Origin: Christensenellaceae bacterium Phil10
GTDB taxonomy: Bacteria; Bacillota; Clostridia; Christensenellales; CAG-917
Assembly (NCBI GenBank): GCA_001940895.1
Contig: MSGY01000004.1
Span: 1 to 35,107 of the forward strand
Direction: 5' to 3'
Length of the DNA: 35,107 nt
A program made the translations under genes and the position numbers. Shown in pieces: positions 7,686 to 14,670 of this stretch (the stretch's first letter is position 1; each line of letters opens with the position of its first letter). The notes beneath the pieces were generated by a model. It saw only the letters and a program-made list of their open reading frames with translations. It made no database searches and had not been told where the DNA came from.

Positions 7686-8990
7686 TCACAATTCCTCCCG
7701 AAGAATTCTTACGGCGTTATCGATTTCGGCTTTCGTGTTCATTTCGGTAACGCACCACAACATATCGCGACCGTTAAGCGGCAATCCCGCCAAAATGCCG
7801 TGTTTTTGAAGTTTATCGACAATTTTTGAAGTATCAACGTCGCTTTCTGTAACAAACTCGTTAAAGAATTCGCCTTTGTATTTTAAGCCGAAACCTTTTA
7901 TGCGCGAAATTTCTTCGGCCATATAATGCGCTTTCGACGCGCATTGCAACGCCACTTCCTTAATGCCTTCTTTGCCCGTTGCCGAAAGATAAATCGCCGA
8001 CGTAAGGGCGCAAAGAGCCTCGTTACTGCAGATACTCGAGGTCGATTTTTCACGCCTTATATGCTGTTCGCGAGCCTGCAAAGTAAGCACGTATGCCGTC
8101 CTTCCGTCGTGGTCGACGGTTTCGCCCACGATACGTCCGGTGAGTTTTCGCATCATGTTTTCCTTGCATGCAAGAAGCCCGAGATACGGCCCGCCGAAAG
8201 CAAGAGGAAGACCGAGCGACTGTCCTTCTCCCGTCGCTACGTCGGCGTCGCACTCTCCGGGCGTTCTGAGTATCCCCAAAGCAACGGGATAACACGCCAT
8301 AACGAATTTTGCGCCGCCGTCATGAGCTATTTTTCCTATTTTTCCGGCGTCCTCGATAAGTCCGAAATAGTTTGGTTGAGCTATGCACACGGCGCCCACT
8401 TCCGAATCGATAAGCTCTTTAAGCGCGTCCTCGTCGGTAACTCCGTTTCTTAGCGGCGCGTACACGACCTCTATTCCGTGCGGCACGAGATAAGTTTCGA
8501 TAACCCGCTTATATTCGGGATTAAGCCCGTCGGACACAACGGCTTTCGATTTGTTGCCCATGCACATAAGAATGCCGTCGGCCGTAGCCGTTGCCCCGTC
8601 GTAGTGCGACGCGTTGGACGCGTCCATTCCCGTAAGATTGCATATCGCAGTCTGGTATTCGAATATCGACTGCAATATTCCCTGACTCATTTCGGCCTGA
8701 TACGGGGTATAAGCCGTTACGAATTCCTCCCGCGACGCGAGTTCGCGCACTACGGGCGGGATGTAATGATTGTATGCGCCGGCACCCAGAAACACAGTGT
8801 CGAACACTTTGTTTTTTGCGCCGAGAGCCGCGATTAATCTTTCGACCTCAAGTGGCGATTTGCCCTTTTCAAGACGCAAATCGGCCTCGCACCCTTTCGG
8901 CACGTCGAATAAATCCGAGATTTTTTCCACGCCGATTTTTTCGAGCATTATCGCCCTGTCGGCCGGAGTATGCGGTACGTAGGAAGCCAT
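7686..8990 (-). CDS. gcvPA: Glycine dehydrogenase (decarboxylating) subunit 1
   Basis: The alpha half of the split glycine decarboxylase (P protein). It pairs with GcvPB but lacks the PLP lysine. It has the normal N-terminus (YVPHTPADRAIML), the family block GAGAYNHYIPPVV (around residues 69-81) and the SQGILQSIFEYQTAICNLTGMDASNASHYDGATA segment that contributes to the active site of the heterotetramer. The length of 434 is usual. It begins 11 bases after the gcvH stop with AAGGGGA as ribosome binding site, and its last codons carry the site for gcvPB. Confidence 0.97.
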   Translation of the reverse strand: MASYVPHTPADRAIMLEKIGVEKISDLFDVPKGCEADLRLEKGKSPLEVERLIAALGAKNKVFDTVFLGAGAYNHYIPPVVRELASREEFVTAYTPYQAEMSQGILQSIFEYQTAICNLTGMDASNASHYDGATATADGILMCMGNKSKAVVSDGLNPEYKRVIETYLVPHGIEVVYAPLRNGVTDEDALKELIDSEVGAVCIAQPNYFGLIEDAGKIGKIAHDGGAKFVMACYPVALGILRTPGECDADVATGEGQSLGLPLAFGGPYLGLLACKENMMRKLTGRIVGETVDHDGRTAYVLTLQAREQHIRREKSTSSICSNEALCALTSAIYLSATGKEGIKEVALQCASKAHYMAEEISRIKGFGLKYKGEFFNEFVTESDVDTSKIVDKLQKHGILAGLPLNGRDMLWCVTEMNTKAEIDNAVRILREEL

Positions 8991-9001
8991 TTCTCGTCCC
9001 C

Positions 9002-9370
9002 TTATTTGCAGATTTTCTCATACGCCGCGGCGTCGAGAAGTTTATCGGACAGCGCGGTGATTTCTACCTCGACGAACCATGCGTCGAACGCGTCGTCGTT
9101 AATCATTTCGGGAGCGTCCTCGAGAGCGCCGTTTACTGCGATAATTTTTCCGGAAACGGGACTGTTTACCGGCGAAACCGCTTTAACCGATTCGACGTTT
9201 GCGAATTCTTTATCCGCAACAACGCTCTCTCCTACCGCGGGAAGTTCGACGAATACGATATCGCCGAGTTCGTTCTGAGCGTAATCGGTAATGCCTATGC
9301 GCGCGACGTTGCCGCAGATTTCGACCCATTCGTGTGATTCGAGATATTTGAGGTTTTCTCTGATTTCCAT
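9002..9370 (-). CDS. gcvH: Glycine cleavage system H protein
   Basis: The lipoyl-carrying shuttle protein of glycine cleavage (122 residues). The lipoylation lysine is K63 in NVESVKAVSPV, in the standard beta-turn position, and the flanking YLESHEWV (9-16) and YAQNELGDIVFVELP (30-44) segments are typical. It accepts the aminomethyl group from GcvPA/PB, hands it to GcvT, and is reoxidised by a dihydrolipoamide dehydrogenase that is not encoded here. It lies 25 bases after gcvT, preceded by AAAGGAGAAA. Confidence 0.97.
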   Translation of the reverse strand: MEIRENLKYLESHEWVEICGNVARIGITDYAQNELGDIVFVELPAVGESVVADKEFANVESVKAVSPVNSPVSGKIIAVNGALEDAPEMINDDAFDAWFVEVEITALSDKLLDAAAYEKICK

Positions 9371-9395
9371 ATATGTTTCTCCTTTTGGTATTTAC

Positions 9396-10472
9396 TTATT
9401 TGTTCCTTTTATAAAAAGGAAGTTCGACTTTCTCGGCGCGGAGTTTTTTTCCTCTGACGTCCACGAAAAGGTTGTTGAGGTCGGCGTTTGCGTCCACTCT
9501 TGCCATCGCGATTGATTTGCCGAGCGTAGGCGACATGGTTCCCGACGTTATTTCTCCGATTTTCAGATTGCCCGAATATACTTCCGCGTGTTCTCTCGCT
9601 ATGCCTCTGTCGACAAGTTCGATACCTATCCGCCGTTTCGCGGGCGCCTGTTCGAGAAGAGCCTCTTTTCCTATAAACGACGGTTTATCAAACTTAATAT
9701 AAGCGTCAAGTCCTATTTCGGTAGCAAGAGTGTTTTCGTTCATTTCGTGTCCGTAAAGGGGCATCGCGCCTTCGAGTCTTAAAGTATCGCGCGCGCCCAA
9801 GCCGCACAATTTCAGTCCGACGTCTTTCCCGGCAGCGATTACTTTATCAAACAGGCCTTTTGCGTCGGATACGTCGCAATAAATTTCAAACCCGTCTTCC
9901 GCCGTGTATCCCGTGCGGGAAACGATAACCTTTTTCGAAAATACTCCGTCGACGATTTTAAAGGAATAATACTTGTCGGGAATATCGTTTTCCTTAAAAA
10001 TCTTTCCGATAACGTTTATTGCGGAAGAGCCCTGCACCGCAAGCTGAGCGGTATCGTCCGACAGATTTTTCGCCGTCGTGTTTTTTTCGAGATGCGACGA
10101 TATCCATGCAAAGTCTTTATCGGCGTTCGAGGCGTTCACGCATACGAGATACGTTTCGTTTTCCTTTATGCAGTAAACGAGAACGTCGTCCACTACTCCG
10201 CCGTTTTCGTTAAGCATCAGCGAGTATCTGACGCGTCCCGCTTTAAGCGTTTCGTAATTGTTTGTAAAGACCTTTTGAAGGGTTGCGAGCGCGCCCTCTC
10301 CTTCGATAAGGACTTCGCCCATATGCGACACGTCGAATAATCCGACGTTTTCGCGTACCGCCTTGTGTTCGGCAAGGATTCCTTCGAATTGCACGGGCAT
10401 GTCGTATCCCGCAAAATCGACGAATTTACCGCCCATTTCTTTCAGAATTCCGCAATACGGAGTGCGTTTCAT
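9396..10472 (-). CDS. gcvT: Aminomethyltransferase, glycine cleavage T protein
   Basis: The T protein transfers the methylene carbon from aminomethyl-lipoyl-GcvH to tetrahydrofolate, releasing ammonia. The 358 residues include the family N-terminus (FVDFAGYDMPVQFEG), FDVSHMGE around residues 46-53, the SRTGYTAEDGFEIY folate-site strand (about 191-204) and GLGARDTLRLEGAMPLYGHE (about 225-244). It is the first gene of the operon gcvT-H-PA-PB, with AAGGAGA before the ATG. The 75-base gap to the upstream gene holds a terminator and an AT-rich stretch with TATAAT close to the ribosome binding site. There is no space for a glycine riboswitch, so regulation must be of another kind. Confidence 0.97.
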   Translation of the reverse strand: MKRTPYCGILKEMGGKFVDFAGYDMPVQFEGILAEHKAVRENVGLFDVSHMGEVLIEGEGALATLQKVFTNNYETLKAGRVRYSLMLNENGGVVDDVLVYCIKENETYLVCVNASNADKDFAWISSHLEKNTTAKNLSDDTAQLAVQGSSAINVIGKIFKENDIPDKYYSFKIVDGVFSKKVIVSRTGYTAEDGFEIYCDVSDAKGLFDKVIAAGKDVGLKLCGLGARDTLRLEGAMPLYGHEMNENTLATEIGLDAYIKFDKPSFIGKEALLEQAPAKRRIGIELVDRGIAREHAEVYSGNLKIGEITSGTMSPTLGKSIAMARVDANADLNNLFVDVRGKKLRAEKVELPFYKRNK

Positions 10473-10500
10473 ATTATATCTCCTTATTATATTTTCCGTT

Positions 10501-10535
10501 TAAAAAACACACTCCCGAATTTCAGTCTTCGGGAG
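10501..10535 (-). terminator. Terminator between the DUF2804 gene and gcvT
   Basis: On the minus strand the stem CTCCCGAA (10535-10528) / TTCGGGAG (10519-10512) is followed within a few bases by TTTTTT (10507-10502). It would separate the DUF2804 transcript from the gcv operon, or attenuate read-through into it. Confidence 0.8.
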
Positions 10536-10546
10536 CGATAATTATT

Positions 10547-11578
10547 TTACCACTTATTATGAACTTTCTCGGCAAAGCCGATCATGTCTTTCACTTCTAT
10601 AACCGTACCGTCGTCGAGTACCGCCGTTCCGTTGAAGCGACCGAACACCTGATGAGGCAACATGCATATTACGCCTATGTTAAGAGGTGCCTGTCTGTCG
10701 AGAATGGGAGTAAAGTTCATATTGAACCGATTATCGTTGCTCGTGAACGTCCACGGACTCATATAATCGTCCTTTCCGTCCTTTTGCGGAATATTGAAAG
10801 TAACCTCGTCGAGCTTATGCGATTTTCCGTTATAGAACAGCATGTTTTCGGTAGCGGCGGAGGTGTTGCCGAAACCGTAACCGACGTTCCAGCCGAAACG
10901 GCTGCCGTCGTCGAGATATCCTTGCAGACTCCCCCAGTACCAGGTATTGTCGTATGTCCATACGCCTCGTCCCCAGTCGAGAGTGCCCATACTGTCGGAC
11001 TTATCGAAAACGTATTCTTTATCGCCGATTTTCACGACGCCTTCGGCGCGCATGCAATTGATTTTCTGATTGAAATAAAAATGCGCGTCCTTATCGAAAG
11101 GCGTTGCTATAACCATGGATTCCTCGGGAAAATCGGTAAGCGTGATATCGAAAGTAAGGTCTTTGCCCTTTTCGAAATCCGCATGTACGCCTTTAAGTCT
11201 GCGCGTCGTGCCGTCGTTTAAAAACTCGTAAGTGGATTTACCCTGAGTGTAGCGGCTGTCGCCTTTTTCGGACGTTTCGGGAAGTTTCATCTTTCCGAGC
11301 GGGAAAAGGACAAGCGCCGTTTTGGTAACGTCGTACGGTTTTTCAAACTCGAGAACGGATACGGACAGCGCGCCCGCAAAACCGTTGTCGCCTATTGTCA
11401 GCGCGATTGCGTAACGGGGATTACTTACGTAATAATAATCCCATTCCTTTATGCGCCAGTCGGACGCCTTGATATCGGCGCGATGGTACTCGTAAAGCAT
11501 TTTTTTTGCAAATCCCGGTTCGGCAATATTGCCGTTTTTATCGAGAAGCCTTGTGGGAGACGTAATCTCGTGTTGCAT
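10547..11578 (-). CDS. DUF2804 family protein
   Basis: A 343-residue soluble protein of the DUF2804 family, whose biochemical function is not established. The family hallmark is the central MGTLDWGRGVWTYDNTWYW stretch (around residues 203-221) followed by a glycine-rich GWNVGYGFGN strand; the fold is expected to be a beta-rich, lipocalin-like barrel. There is no signal peptide. The start ATG follows an AGGAGGA site. Its promoter overlaps a perfect 17-bp palindrome. It points the same way as the gcv operon but is separated from it by a terminator. A second, divergent member lies at 25612-26694, so this genome keeps at least two. Confidence 0.85.
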   Translation of the reverse strand: MQHEITSPTRLLDKNGNIAEPGFAKKMLYEYHRADIKASDWRIKEWDYYYVSNPRYAIALTIGDNGFAGALSVSVLEFEKPYDVTKTALVLFPLGKMKLPETSEKGDSRYTQGKSTYEFLNDGTTRRLKGVHADFEKGKDLTFDITLTDFPEESMVIATPFDKDAHFYFNQKINCMRAEGVVKIGDKEYVFDKSDSMGTLDWGRGVWTYDNTWYWGSLQGYLDDGSRFGWNVGYGFGNTSAATENMLFYNGKSHKLDEVTFNIPQKDGKDDYMSPWTFTSNDNRFNMNFTPILDRQAPLNIGVICMLPHQVFGRFNGTAVLDDGTVIEVKDMIGFAEKVHNKW

Positions 11579-11606
11579 ATTTTCCTCCTGAACGGTCTTA
11601 CAATAT

Positions 11607-11623
11607 AGTATTATGATAATACT
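11607..11623. promoter_or_regulatory. Perfect 17-bp palindrome, candidate operator
   Basis: AGTATTATGATAATACT is a perfect 8-1-8 inverted repeat overlapping the -10 region of the DUF2804 promoter. Its core has the 7-1-7 geometry of Fur/PerR-family boxes but matches the published PerR consensus at only 5 of 7 bases per half. The regulator is unknown. Confidence 0.6.
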
Positions 11624-11642
11624 TATTTTAAGAAAAAGTCAA
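11613..11642 (-). promoter_or_regulatory. Promoter of the DUF2804 gene
   Basis: On the minus strand: TTGACT (11642-11637), 18-base spacer, TATCAT (11618-11613). The -10 lies inside the palindrome 11607-11623. A 15-base spacing to TATTAT is an alternative. Confidence 0.6.
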
Positions 11643-11699
11643 TTGAAATAACTATCCGCGCGCAGGTTTTCGCATTTTAAACGGAGGGCGTCAAAAAAC

Positions 11700-11728
11700 T
11701 TGACAAAAAAGCCGTTTTTGTTTATATT
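11700..11728 (+). promoter_or_regulatory. Promoter of the DegV gene
   Basis: TTGACA (11700-11705), 17-base spacer, TATATT (11723-11728). This gives a leader of about 98 bases, unusually long for this window. Confidence 0.8.
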
Positions 11729-11757
11729 TATGAAAGAGTAATTTTTACGCGCAAGGG

Positions 11758-11784
11758 GGATTGACTTTCGGTCATTCCTTTTTT
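11758..11784 (+). terminator. Terminator-like hairpin inside the DegV leader
   Basis: GGATTGAC (11758-11765) pairs with GTCATTCC (11771-11778) with one T-T mismatch, and six T residues follow (11779-11784). It lies within the transcribed leader, before the coding start at 11834, so it could act as an attenuator. No known riboswitch or T-box pattern is visible. Confidence 0.4.
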
Positions 11785-11833
11785 AGTTGTAAAAATCACG
11801 CGCCGCAAATACCGTTTCAGAAAGAGGTTTTCA

Positions 11834-12703
11834 ATGTCACACGAATACGTTATACTGTCAGACGCTACGTGCAATCTTCCGAAAGAGTTTTACGAGGACG
11901 ATTTTGCGATTATTCCGATGGACGTAATCATCGACGGCAAAGCGTACGACTCGGACAAAATAAACAGAAAGGAATTTTACGACAAAATGCGCGACGGCGC
12001 TATGCCTACGACTTCCCTGATAAACGAAATGACGGCCGAGGAATTTTTTACGCCTTATCTCGAAAAAGGTCAGGACGTTTTTTTCGTATGTTTCTCTTCA
12101 AAACTTTCGGGTTCGTACAAAGAGATTTGCGAAGCGCGCGATAATCTTTCTGCAAGATTTCCCGACAGAAAAATATGCGTTATCGACAGCAAGGCGGCGT
12201 CGGGCGGCGAGGGAATGCTCGTATATTACTGTCTGAAAAAACGCGCCGAAGGTCTGTCTTTCGACGAACTCGTGAAATTTGCGGAGGAATTCCGCGACGT
12301 ATGCCACCACGATTTTACGGTAAACGACCTTATGCATCTTTACCGGGGCGGAAGGCTTACGAAAACGGCCGCAATCGTAGGAACGGCAATCCAGGTAAAA
12401 CCTATGCTGATTGTAGATCAGGAAGGTTATCTCGTTCCTATATCGAAGGTTATGGGTCGAAAAATGGCCATTAAAGCCCTTTTTGATAAAATGTGCGAAA
12501 AATCCGAAGGTATCGATAACTCCGAATTCGTCTATATCGAACACGCCGATTGCGAAGCGGACGCCGTAACGCTTAAACACAGAATCGAGGAAAAATTCGG
12601 ATATAAAAACATATATATCAACGAATTGAGTCCCATAATCGGCACCCACTTGGGTCCCGACAGCATTACTCTTTTCTATATAGGAAAAGACAAAGCAAAA
12701 TAA
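11834..12703 (+). CDS. DegV family fatty-acid-binding protein
   Basis: A 289-residue cytosolic protein of the DegV/FakB family. Members bind a single fatty acid and, as FakB, present it to the kinase FakA for phosphorylation and entry into phospholipid synthesis. The N-terminal SDATCNLP (residues 9-16), the TTSLIN block, the FSSKLSGSY segment and the VNDLMHLYRGGRL stretch (around 158-170), which contacts the lipid headgroup, are all present, as is the C-terminal SPIIGTHLGPDSITLFYIG. No FakA partner lies nearby, so the partner and lipid are unknown. AGAGGT precedes the ATG. The long leader with a terminator-like hairpin suggests regulated expression. Confidence 0.93.
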   Translation: MSHEYVILSDATCNLPKEFYEDDFAIIPMDVIIDGKAYDSDKINRKEFYDKMRDGAMPTTSLINEMTAEEFFTPYLEKGQDVFFVCFSSKLSGSYKEICEARDNLSARFPDRKICVIDSKAASGGEGMLVYYCLKKRAEGLSFDELVKFAEEFRDVCHHDFTVNDLMHLYRGGRLTKTAAIVGTAIQVKPMLIVDQEGYLVPISKVMGRKMAIKALFDKMCEKSEGIDNSEFVYIEHADCEADAVTLKHRIEEKFGYKNIYINELSPIIGTHLGPDSITLFYIGKDKAK

Positions 12704-12722
12704 AGTAGGTGGTCTGAAACAT

Positions 12723-12751
12723 AAAAGCCTTCCCGGTCGGGAAGGCTTTTT
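12723..12751. terminator. Bidirectional terminator between degV and the nuclease-like gene
   Basis: Stem AAAAGCCTTCCC / GGGAAGGCTTTT (12723-12734, 12739-12750) with a GGTC loop and T runs on both sides. It ends both convergent genes. Confidence 0.9.
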
Positions 12752-12760
12752 CGTTTGTCA

Positions 12761-13975
12761 TTATTCCGTTATCTCGTCGTCTTCGTCATCCGTGCGCTCC
12801 GGCGAATCCGTATCTACGTCATATTCGTTAGCGTCGATAATCGCCTTTCCGGCCGCTTCTTTGACAACGTTTTTATATTCTCTGAACACCTTTTCGAATT
12901 CAATCATCGCTTTCGTGAGAAAACCCGAAACGTCCTGCCACGAATTCGTATCCAAAAACGACAGTTCTGCATTTTTTATCGATATTCTCGATTGTTTTCT
13001 GTCGTCAAGTCTTTCCCATCTTATCTTATAGTCGGGCATCTTGCTCTCTATCTCTTCGCGGTAATTATAAAGAGCGTCAAAAATAGCTTTATTGAGCGCT
13101 TTACTTCCCGCGTCTATGCACAGTTCGACGCCGCTGTAAGAGTTGCAGGCAAGAAAAGCGTAATGAACGTTTCCTCTCATACCCGCGCTGACGGCAAGCC
13201 AGTGGTCTTTCTTATTGTAGTATCCTATGCTCTTGTATAACGGGCTCTCGAGATTGAATCCCGGCATGAAATATTCCCAGAATCTCGCTCTCAAATCTTC
13301 GGCCTTTTTAATCTTTTCGCTCTGCTGATGTTCGGCTTCTGCTTTTTCCTGCATTTTCATCGTATAGTCTTCGGAACTTCTGCAGGGATATATCGTATCC
13401 AAATCGAGATAAAGGGCGTCGCCGTCCTTATAAGGCGTTATCTGCACGCAGGATATGTCGATTTTGAATTTTCTGAGCCATACTGCGGCCGAAACGACTT
13501 CGTTTCTGAATTTACGGGCAACGAGAATTATCCTTTGCGAATTTTCCGTATTGAAGTCCTTTATTTCGTCGAATTCCTTGTTCAGAAAATCGCCTATGAC
13601 TCTTTTCGCGTCCTCGGTCGAATTGTTGCCTTTGAGGTACGAATCGAGTAATTCCGCCGTTTGTTCCAGCGTCAGCGTCGAAACGTACGATGCGTATTTG
13701 ATGGCCTGCCATACCGCGTCGCGTCCCGAATCGTCGGTCTTATTTTCGATAACGACGAGCTTTCCTTTTTTATCGAGCGCCAGAACGTCAAGCCTTTCGT
13801 TCGTCTTATCCCAACCCGAAAACTCCTTCTGAACAATAAGAAGTTCCTCGCCGAGGATTTTGGGATTGCTTACAAGCCATTCCTGTAAATCCGTTCTCTC
13901 TTTGCAATTCATTTCTTTCAGCGTTACCTCGTTTATTTCTGCAAGTTCTTTGGTTTCGAAATTAACTTTATACAT
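12761..13975 (-). CDS. PD-(D/E)XK nuclease-like protein with DUF4268 C-terminus
   Basis: A 404-residue soluble protein. Residues 25-100 have the layout of a PD-(D/E)XK endonuclease core: D63 in RLDVLALD, E77 and K79 in VVIENKTD, and a Q90-x3-Y94 helix (WQAIKYASY), the pattern seen in NucS-like and restriction-type nucleases. Residues about 245-375 match the DUF4268 domain, common in restriction-associated and other putative nucleases. The last 30 residues are strongly acidic (DTDSPERTDDEDDEITE) and may shield the protein or bind a partner. It is the second gene of a minus-strand unit, 62 bases after the coiled-coil gene, with AAGGAGA before its ATG. The operon is driven by a promoter covered by a palindromic operator. 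A role in DNA defence is possible but not shown. Confidence 0.82.
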   Translation of the reverse strand: MYKVNFETKELAEINEVTLKEMNCKERTDLQEWLVSNPKILGEELLIVQKEFSGWDKTNERLDVLALDKKGKLVVIENKTDDSGRDAVWQAIKYASYVSTLTLEQTAELLDSYLKGNNSTEDAKRVIGDFLNKEFDEIKDFNTENSQRIILVARKFRNEVVSAAVWLRKFKIDISCVQITPYKDGDALYLDLDTIYPCRSSEDYTMKMQEKAEAEHQQSEKIKKAEDLRARFWEYFMPGFNLESPLYKSIGYYNKKDHWLAVSAGMRGNVHYAFLACNSYSGVELCIDAGSKALNKAIFDALYNYREEIESKMPDYKIRWERLDDRKQSRISIKNAELSFLDTNSWQDVSGFLTKAMIEFEKVFREYKNVVKEAAGKAIIDANEYDVDTDSPERTDDEDDEITE

Positions 13976-14037
13976 CGGATGTTCTCCTTAAAATTTCTTT
14001 CATTTTAAACTGATTTGCGTTGTCGTTCAAAAATCCG

Positions 14038-14295
14038 TTACCACCTGTTTCCGCCGTTACGACTGGCCTCGTTGCGAAGTTCCCTTTCGTAATCGTCTGC
14101 TTTTCTTTGATAATCGTTTTCCTGCCTTCTGCAATCGTCAGCTTTTTTCCGATATTCTTTTTCTTGCCTTTCATAGCTGTCCGCGCCTCTATCGATATTG
14201 TCGTATTGTCTCATCTCCCGGTCGATTCTGCGACGATAGTCTTCGATTTCCCTGTCGCACTGTTCGATTTGCTGTTTGTACATTAAACTACTCAA
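14038..14295 (-). CDS. Small, highly charged coiled-coil protein
   Basis: An 85-residue protein made almost wholly of charged and polar residues (Arg, Lys, Glu, Asp, Gln, Tyr). It looks like one long helix with repeating units that resemble R-(R/K)-x-(E/D)-x-(D/E)-Y-x-R-K, for example YRKKADDCRRQENDYQRKAD, so a coiled coil is expected. There is no membrane segment. The TTG at 14295 is chosen as start because GGAG lies about 8 bases upstream; the in-frame ATG at 14283 would sit too far from it. No known family is recognised. Being first in the operon with the DUF4268 protein, and under the twin-operator promoter, it is a natural candidate for a structural partner, adaptor or inhibitor of that protein; this is inference. 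Confidence 0.75.
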   Translation of the reverse strand: MSSLMYKQQIEQCDREIEDYRRRIDREMRQYDNIDRGADSYERQEKEYRKKADDCRRQENDYQRKADDYERELRNEASRNGGNRW

Positions 14296-14310
14296 AAATT
14301 TTCTCCTTCT

Positions 14311-14338
14311 TTGATAGCGTATTGCTATATTTTATAAT
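14311..14338 (+). promoter_or_regulatory. Promoter of the HTH regulator
   Basis: TTGATA (14311-14316), 16-base spacer, TATAAT (14333-14338). The -35 overlaps operator 14313-14329. The second operator lies just after the predicted start, so bound protein would block it. Confidence 0.55.
14313..14329. promoter_or_regulatory. Operator copy 2 (inverted repeat)
   Basis: GATAGC-GTATT-GCTATA, a 6-5-6 inverted repeat with one imperfect outer pair. It shares the arms (T/G)ATAGC...GCTATA with the copy at 14344-14360; the centres are 31 bp apart, close to three helical turns. Confidence 0.7.
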
Positions 14339-14339
14339 A

Positions 14340-14368
14340 ATTATATAGCCGTTGGCTATAATTGTCAA
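14340..14368 (-). promoter_or_regulatory. Promoter of the coiled-coil / DUF4268 operon
   Basis: On the minus strand: consensus TTGACA (14368-14363), 17-base spacer, consensus TATAAT (14345-14340). One of the strongest promoters in the window by sequence; its spacer and the edge of the -10 are filled by the operator at 14344-14360, as expected for a promoter that is normally repressed. Confidence 0.85.
14344..14360. promoter_or_regulatory. Operator copy 1 (perfect inverted repeat)
   Basis: TATAGC-CGTTG-GCTATA, arms perfectly complementary (and extendable by C/G inside). It fills the spacer of the minus-strand promoter. Confidence 0.75.
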
Positions 14369-14377
14369 TGACACCGT

Positions 14378-14584
14378 ATGAGCATTTTTTCTAAAAGACT
14401 TCTTGATTTAAGAAAGCAACACAACCTTACGCAACGCGACGTTGCGGATTATCTCGGCATAGCGCAACCGTCGTATCTGCGCTACGAAAACGGCAAGGCG
14501 GAACCCACTCTCGAAAACCTTGCGAAACTTGCCGACCTTTTTGACGTATCCGCCGATTATTTTCTCGGCCGCTCCGAATACTGA
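14378..14584 (+). CDS. Small XRE-family HTH transcriptional regulator
   Basis: A 68-residue protein that is a single Cro/CI-type helix-turn-helix domain. The HTH spans about residues 18-42: TQRDVADYLGIAQPSYLRYENGKAEP, followed by the usual PTLENLAKLADLFDVSADYFLGR tail, which makes up the rest of the five-helix fold. It has no sensor or protease domain. It is divergent from the coiled-coil/DUF4268 operon, and the shared 82-base region holds two matching inverted repeats, so it very likely binds them and represses both itself and the operon. No Shine-Dalgarno sequence is visible before the ATG and an in-frame stop lies three codons upstream, so the start is fixed and translation is probably weak. 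Confidence 0.92.
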   Translation: MSIFSKRLLDLRKQHNLTQRDVADYLGIAQPSYLRYENGKAEPTLENLAKLADLFDVSADYFLGRSEY

Positions 14585-14632
14585 TTATAATTTAACCCTT
14601 TCGATGCACCGTTTAAAGGACATAAACAAAAA

Positions 14633-14665
14633 CGGACCGATTTTTTTTCGGTCCGCTTTCTTTTT
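14633..14665. terminator. Bidirectional terminator between the HTH and sirtuin genes
   Basis: Stem CGGACCGA (14633-14640) / TCGGTCCG (14648-14655) with a T7 loop and T-rich tails in both directions. Confidence 0.85.
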
Positions 14666-14670
14666 TTCTT

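Noticed and set aside
10559-11221. A 220-codon plus-strand open frame antisense to the first DUF2804 gene
   Set aside because: No promoter or ribosome binding site, and it mirrors a conserved protein on the minus strand.
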